64,000 nt of DNA from Actinomycetospora lutea. GTDB lineage: Bacteria > Actinomycetota > Actinomycetes > Mycobacteriales > Pseudonocardiaceae. Below are positions 61,478 through 64,000 of this stretch, in pieces. The stretch covers positions 124,001 through 188,000 of the forward strand of contig NZ_JAQZAL010000007.1 of assembly GCF_028737205.1 (NCBI RefSeq). The letters run 5' to 3'. Under the pieces are notes generated by a model. That model was not told where the DNA came from and made no database searches. It saw nothing but the letters and a program-made list of their open reading frames with translations. Position numbers and translations under genes: made by a program. The number at the start of each line of letters is the position of its first letter. The first letter of the stretch is position 1.

Positions 61478-62371
61478 CTACCCGTCCCGGCGCCGCATCC
61501 GCCAGACCGTCACGGCGACGCCGAGGACGAGGTAGACCAGCGCCCGCAGGCTGCTCGAGGCCAGCCCGTCGAGCGGGAGCGGGTCGCGCAGCGCGTCGGC
61601 GCCCGCGGCCCACCCCGAGGTCAGCAGCAGCGGCTGGAGCCATTCGAGCGACGGCACGGCGGCCAGCACCCCGAACACGATCAGCCCGCCGAGCACGGCC
61701 GCGAGCACCACGAGCGGGTGCTCGGTGAACGCCGACACCGCGAGGGCGACCGCCGCGACCGCGAGGAGCTGGACCACCGTCCAGCCGGCCACGAGGGCGA
61801 CCCGCCCGAGCGCCTCGCCGAGCCCGAGCGTCGTGCCGGACAGGGTGATCAGGGTGCCGCTCGGGCCGCCCACGACGACCATCCCCGTGATCACCCCGAC
61901 GACGGCGACGACCGCGACGGCGAGCACCGCCACCGCCACCACCCCCACGGCCTTCATGACCACCAGCCGGCCCCGGCCGACGGGCGCCAGCAGCAGCCCG
62001 CGCAGCGTGCCGTGGGCCGACTCGCCGGCCAGGGCGTCGGCGGCCGCGGTGGAGACCGTCAGCGGCAGCAGCAGCGTCAGCGCGAGGCCGAGTGCGGCGA
62101 TCGGCAGGACCAGCCCGTTGCCGGCCACCGCCGCCACCAGCCCCGGGCCGTCGCCGTCCCCGTCGCCGCCGCCCGGCCCGCCGGTCAGGGCGATGCCCAC
62201 CCCGAGCGCGACGGGGATCAGCCCCAGCAGGACGAGCAGCACCAGCGTGCGGGGCCGGCGCAGGACCCAGCGGACCTCGGCGGCCGCGAGCCGGCCCAGC
62301 GGCGCCGTCGTCCGGGTCGCGGCCGCGGTGGACACGGTGGACACGGTGGTCACGGTGGTCACGGTGGTCAC
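61478..62371 (-). CDS. ABC-2-type transporter permease
   Basis: The 297-residue protein has six hydrophobic segments typical of ABC-2 permeases (first at about residues 42-62, LVLLVLLGLIPVALGVGIAL; then VLPIAALGLALTLLLPLTV; ESAHGTLRGLLLAPVGRGRLVVMK is the conserved cytoplasmic loop). It pairs with the ATPase gene upstream, whose stop overlaps its GTG. The first 15 codons are five 9-bp units with GTG every third codon, so several in-frame starts are possible; GTG 62371 with GGAGGAC upstream is the best. Confidence 0.82.
   Translation of the reverse strand: MTTVTTVTTVSTVSTAAATRTTAPLGRLAAAEVRWVLRRPRTLVLLVLLGLIPVALGVGIALTGGPGGGDGDGDGPGLVAAVAGNGLVLPIAALGLALTLLLPLTVSTAAADALAGESAHGTLRGLLLAPVGRGRLVVMKAVGVVAVAVLAVAVVAVVGVITGMVVVGGPSGTLITLSGTTLGLGEALGRVALVAGWTVVQLLAVAAVALAVSAFTEHPLVVLAAVLGGLIVFGVLAAVPSLEWLQPLLLTSGWAAGADALRDPLPLDGLASSSLRALVYLVLGVAVTVWRMRRRDG
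62327..62371 (-). repeat. Five tandem 9-bp units (GTGNCCACC) at the permease start
   Basis: GTG-ACC-ACC occurs three times and GTG-TCC-ACC twice, giving GTG codons at positions 1, 4, 7, 10 and 13 of the permease. Slippage would add or remove three residues and alternative starts without breaking the frame. Confidence 0.85.
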
Positions 62372-63327
62372 GCGTCCTCCTCGGTGAGGCGGGCGAACAG
62401 CTCCTCGAGGTGGGCGCGGCGGCGGTGGACCTCCCACACCGCGACCCCGGCCCCGACGAGCGCCGCGACGATCTCGGGCGCCTCCAGCGAGCCGGGGGGC
62501 ACGGCGACGCCGCCCTCCGCGCGGTACGACGGCGCCCCCGCCTCGCGCAGCGCGAGGATCGCGTCGTCGACGTCCGGGGTGCTGACTACCAGCCCGCCGG
62601 CGTCCGCGTCGAGCAGCGCGCGCAGCTCGCCGGACACCAGCAGCGTCCCGGTCTGCAGCACCGCCACGTGGGTGCACACCGCCTCGACCTCGGCGAGCAG
62701 GTGCGACGACAGCAGCACCGTCGCCCCGGCGTCGCGCAGGTCGGCGACCACGCGGCGCACGTCGCGGGTGCCGGCGGGGTCGAGCCCGTTGGTGGGCTCG
62801 TCGAGCACCACCAGCCGGCGCGGGACGAGCAGCGCCGCCGCGAGCCCGAGGCGCTGCTTCATGCCCAGCGAGTAGCCGCGGTAGCGCCGGCGGGCGGCGT
62901 CGGCGAGCCCGACCCGCTCCAGCGCCGCGTCCACCGGGGCCCGCAGGTCGCCGTCCAGGCGGGGCTCGGCGGCGGCGCAGCGCAGCAGGTTGTCGCGTCC
63001 GGACAGGAACGGGTGGAAGCCGGGCCCCTCGACGAGCGCGCCGACGTCGGGCAGCGCCGCCGCGAGGTCGTCGCCGCCGTGGCCGAGCAGCTCGACCGTG
63101 CCGGCGGTGGGCCGGGTCAGCCCGAGCAGCATCCGGATGAGGGTGGTCTTGCCCGAGCCGTTGGGCCCGAGCATCCCGAGGACGGCGCCGGCGGGGACGT
63201 CGAGGTCGACGTCGTCGATCGCGACCGTCGACCCGAACGTCTTGCGCAGCCCGCGGACCCGGGCGGCGACCGCGTCGGGGCGCGACGCGGCCGCCTCGGT
63301 GGGCGGGGTGGAGGTCGCCGCCGTCAC
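62368..63327 (-). CDS. ABC transporter ATP-binding protein
   Basis: The 319-residue protein has Walker A MLGPNGSGKTTLI (about residues 56-68), Q-loop region, the signature YSLGMKQRLGLA (form of LSGGQ used by ABC-2 exporters), Walker B RLVVLDEPTNGLDPAGT and the switch His in LSSHLLAEVEA. A C-terminal extension of about 80 residues ends REELFARLTEED-like (HLEELFARL), typical of DrrA/BcrA-type exporters. The GTG start overlaps the stop of the lipoprotein gene, making a three-gene operon. Confidence 0.88.
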   Translation of the reverse strand: MTAATSTPPTEAAASRPDAVAARVRGLRKTFGSTVAIDDVDLDVPAGAVLGMLGPNGSGKTTLIRMLLGLTRPTAGTVELLGHGGDDLAAALPDVGALVEGPGFHPFLSGRDNLLRCAAAEPRLDGDLRAPVDAALERVGLADAARRRYRGYSLGMKQRLGLAAALLVPRRLVVLDEPTNGLDPAGTRDVRRVVADLRDAGATVLLSSHLLAEVEAVCTHVAVLQTGTLLVSGELRALLDADAGGLVVSTPDVDDAILALREAGAPSYRAEGGVAVPPGSLEAPEIVAALVGAGVAVWEVHRRRAHLEELFARLTEEDA

Positions 63328-64000
63328 TGGGCAAGGGCCTCGGTGAGCACCTGCTGCGGCACGGCGCCCGCGGCGATCCGGCCGTCGTCGGTGACGATCA
63401 CCGTGGCGACCGCGGTGGTGATCACGCGCCCGGTGCCCCACGGGCCGCTGACGGGCTGGCCGAGCGCGGAGAGGTCGGGCGCGCCCTCGGGGCGCTGCTG
63501 CTGCCCGCCGCCCTCGGCGGTCGGGGCGCGGCCGACGATCACGGTGTCCCAGCCGTCGCCGACGGTGCGGCGCTCGCCCTCGGGACGGTCCTGCTGGCCG
63601 TCCGGCCGGTCCTGCTCCTGCGCGTCGCGCACGGTGGTGCCCGGCGGCGGGGTGAAGGTGAACAGCGCCGGGTCCTGCGGGCCGTAGGTGAGCTCGGAGA
63701 AGCCGACCTGCAGCGCCGGCTCGGCCGCGCCCTGCGCGAGCACGGTGAGCTGCAGCGGCAGGCGGGTCTCGGCGTCGACCGCGACGCGGACCTCGCGCAG
63801 CAGGGTGCGCTCGGTGGGCTGCGGGGTCAGCACCAGCTGGTAGGCCGCCCGCCCGGCGACCTCGGCCGTGCCGTCGACGGCGACGGTGCTCGTCTGGCGC
63901 AGGGTCGCGATGGCCTGGGTGGCCGCGGCCGTCGGGTCCTGCTGGCCCTGGCCCTCGGGCGGGCCCTGGCGGTCCCCGGCCGGCGAGCGCGTCGCCGTGC
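63324..64000 (-). CDS. LolA-like/DUF2092-type periplasmic or lipoprotein, 5' end outside the window
   Basis: The frame stays open to the window edge (at least 225 codons); the start lies beyond 64000. The visible part reads QTSTVAVDGTAEVAGRAAYQ, then PQPTERTLLREVRVAVDAET, LPLQLTV and VGFSELTYGPQDPALFTFTP, which matches the half-barrel pattern of outer-membrane lipoprotein carrier (LolA/LppX-like) and sigma-E-regulator-like proteins of actinobacteria. The C-terminal part ends with a small domain, RVITTAVATVIVTDDGRIAAGAV. Co-translation with an ABC exporter suggests it hands over or senses the exported lipid or peptide. Confidence 0.65.
   Translation of the reverse strand, partial: TATRSPAGDRQGPPEGQGQQDPTAAATQAIATLRQTSTVAVDGTAEVAGRAAYQLVLTPQPTERTLLREVRVAVDAETRLPLQLTVLAQGAAEPALQVGFSELTYGPQDPALFTFTPPPGTTVRDAQEQDRPDGQQDRPEGERRTVGDGWDTVIVGRAPTAEGGGQQQRPEGAPDLSALGQPVSGPWGTGRVITTAVATVIVTDDGRIAAGAVPQQVLTEALAQ

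Overview
The window is 64 kb of very GC-rich DNA (third codon positions almost all G or C, many GTG starts, 4-base start/stop overlaps) from a high-GC actinobacterium. Gene content (FadA2/FabG4/HtdX block, FadD36-type acyl-CoA synthetase, HspR-type HAIR box, DUF3558-like lipoprotein, methylmalonyl-CoA mutase) fits the Pseudonocardiaceae/Mycobacteriales side of the phylum; the genus is an inference. No rRNA, tRNA, CRISPR array, transposase or integrase gene was seen.

Layout. 0-6.5 kb: membrane proteins, an acyl-CoA dehydrogenase, and a set of three proteins (a carboxypeptidase-regulatory-like repeat protein, a YceI protein and a DHA2 MFS exporter) that share the same small beta-sandwich domain. 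6.6-13 kb: FBP protein, lipoprotein, PcaC/PcaB/PfpI operon, DUF309, TerC, DUF4190. 13-19.6 kb: lipid block with acyl-CoA oxidase, TetR regulator, and a fadA2-fabG4-htdX operon whose last junction contains two tandem 13-codon micro-ORFs. 19.7-24.9 kb: metallo-hydrolase/alcohol dehydrogenase pair, a phoX phosphatase gene interrupted by one in-frame TGA, and an MDR reductase. 25-30 kb: HspR-controlled Clp ATPase, DUF1918, a collagen-like/Ser-Gly-repeat membrane protein. 30.2-33.2 kb: DUF1707/LiaF-like protein with a two-component system.

33.3-40.5 kb is the most notable region. One minus-strand operon (MFS transporter, UGSC-domain fusion, thioredoxin-reductase-like flavoprotein, stand-alone UGSC protein, and two further members of a DGLPxxPPT family) contains two genes that only make sense if an in-frame UGA is read as selenocysteine. 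In both, the UGA falls at the first position of a U-G-S-C motif and is followed at 18-19 nt by a stem-loop whose loop begins with GU. A FadR-type GntR regulator sits upstream, and a putative operator lies between it and a divergent plus-strand acyl-CoA catabolic operon (40.6-46 kb: NDP-forming acyl-CoA synthetase, enoyl-CoA hydratase, two acyl-CoA dehydrogenases, a decayed enoyl-CoA hydratase). The inference is a carboxylate import and beta-oxidation system with a selenol-based redox branch.

46-51 kb: an NmrA-like gene whose last 25 codons are repeated 4.1 kb downstream, flanking an O-methyltransferase and a large LuxR regulator. 51-57.5 kb: SRPBCC protein and mutA-mutB-meaB. 57.5-61.5 kb: XRE-cupin regulator divergent from a thioredoxin-reductase-like/methyltransferase pair, then a FadD36-type synthetase and two gene remnants. 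61.5-64 kb: ABC exporter with a LolA-like lipoprotein that runs off the window.

Three families of short dispersed repeats recur: a 72-bp double-palindrome element (28155 and, inside a CDS, 42576), a 42-44 bp palindrome at gene 3' ends (33301, 59757), and a GGAGCGAAGCGGAGC-type element at gene starts (18687, 18725, 35271, 57404).
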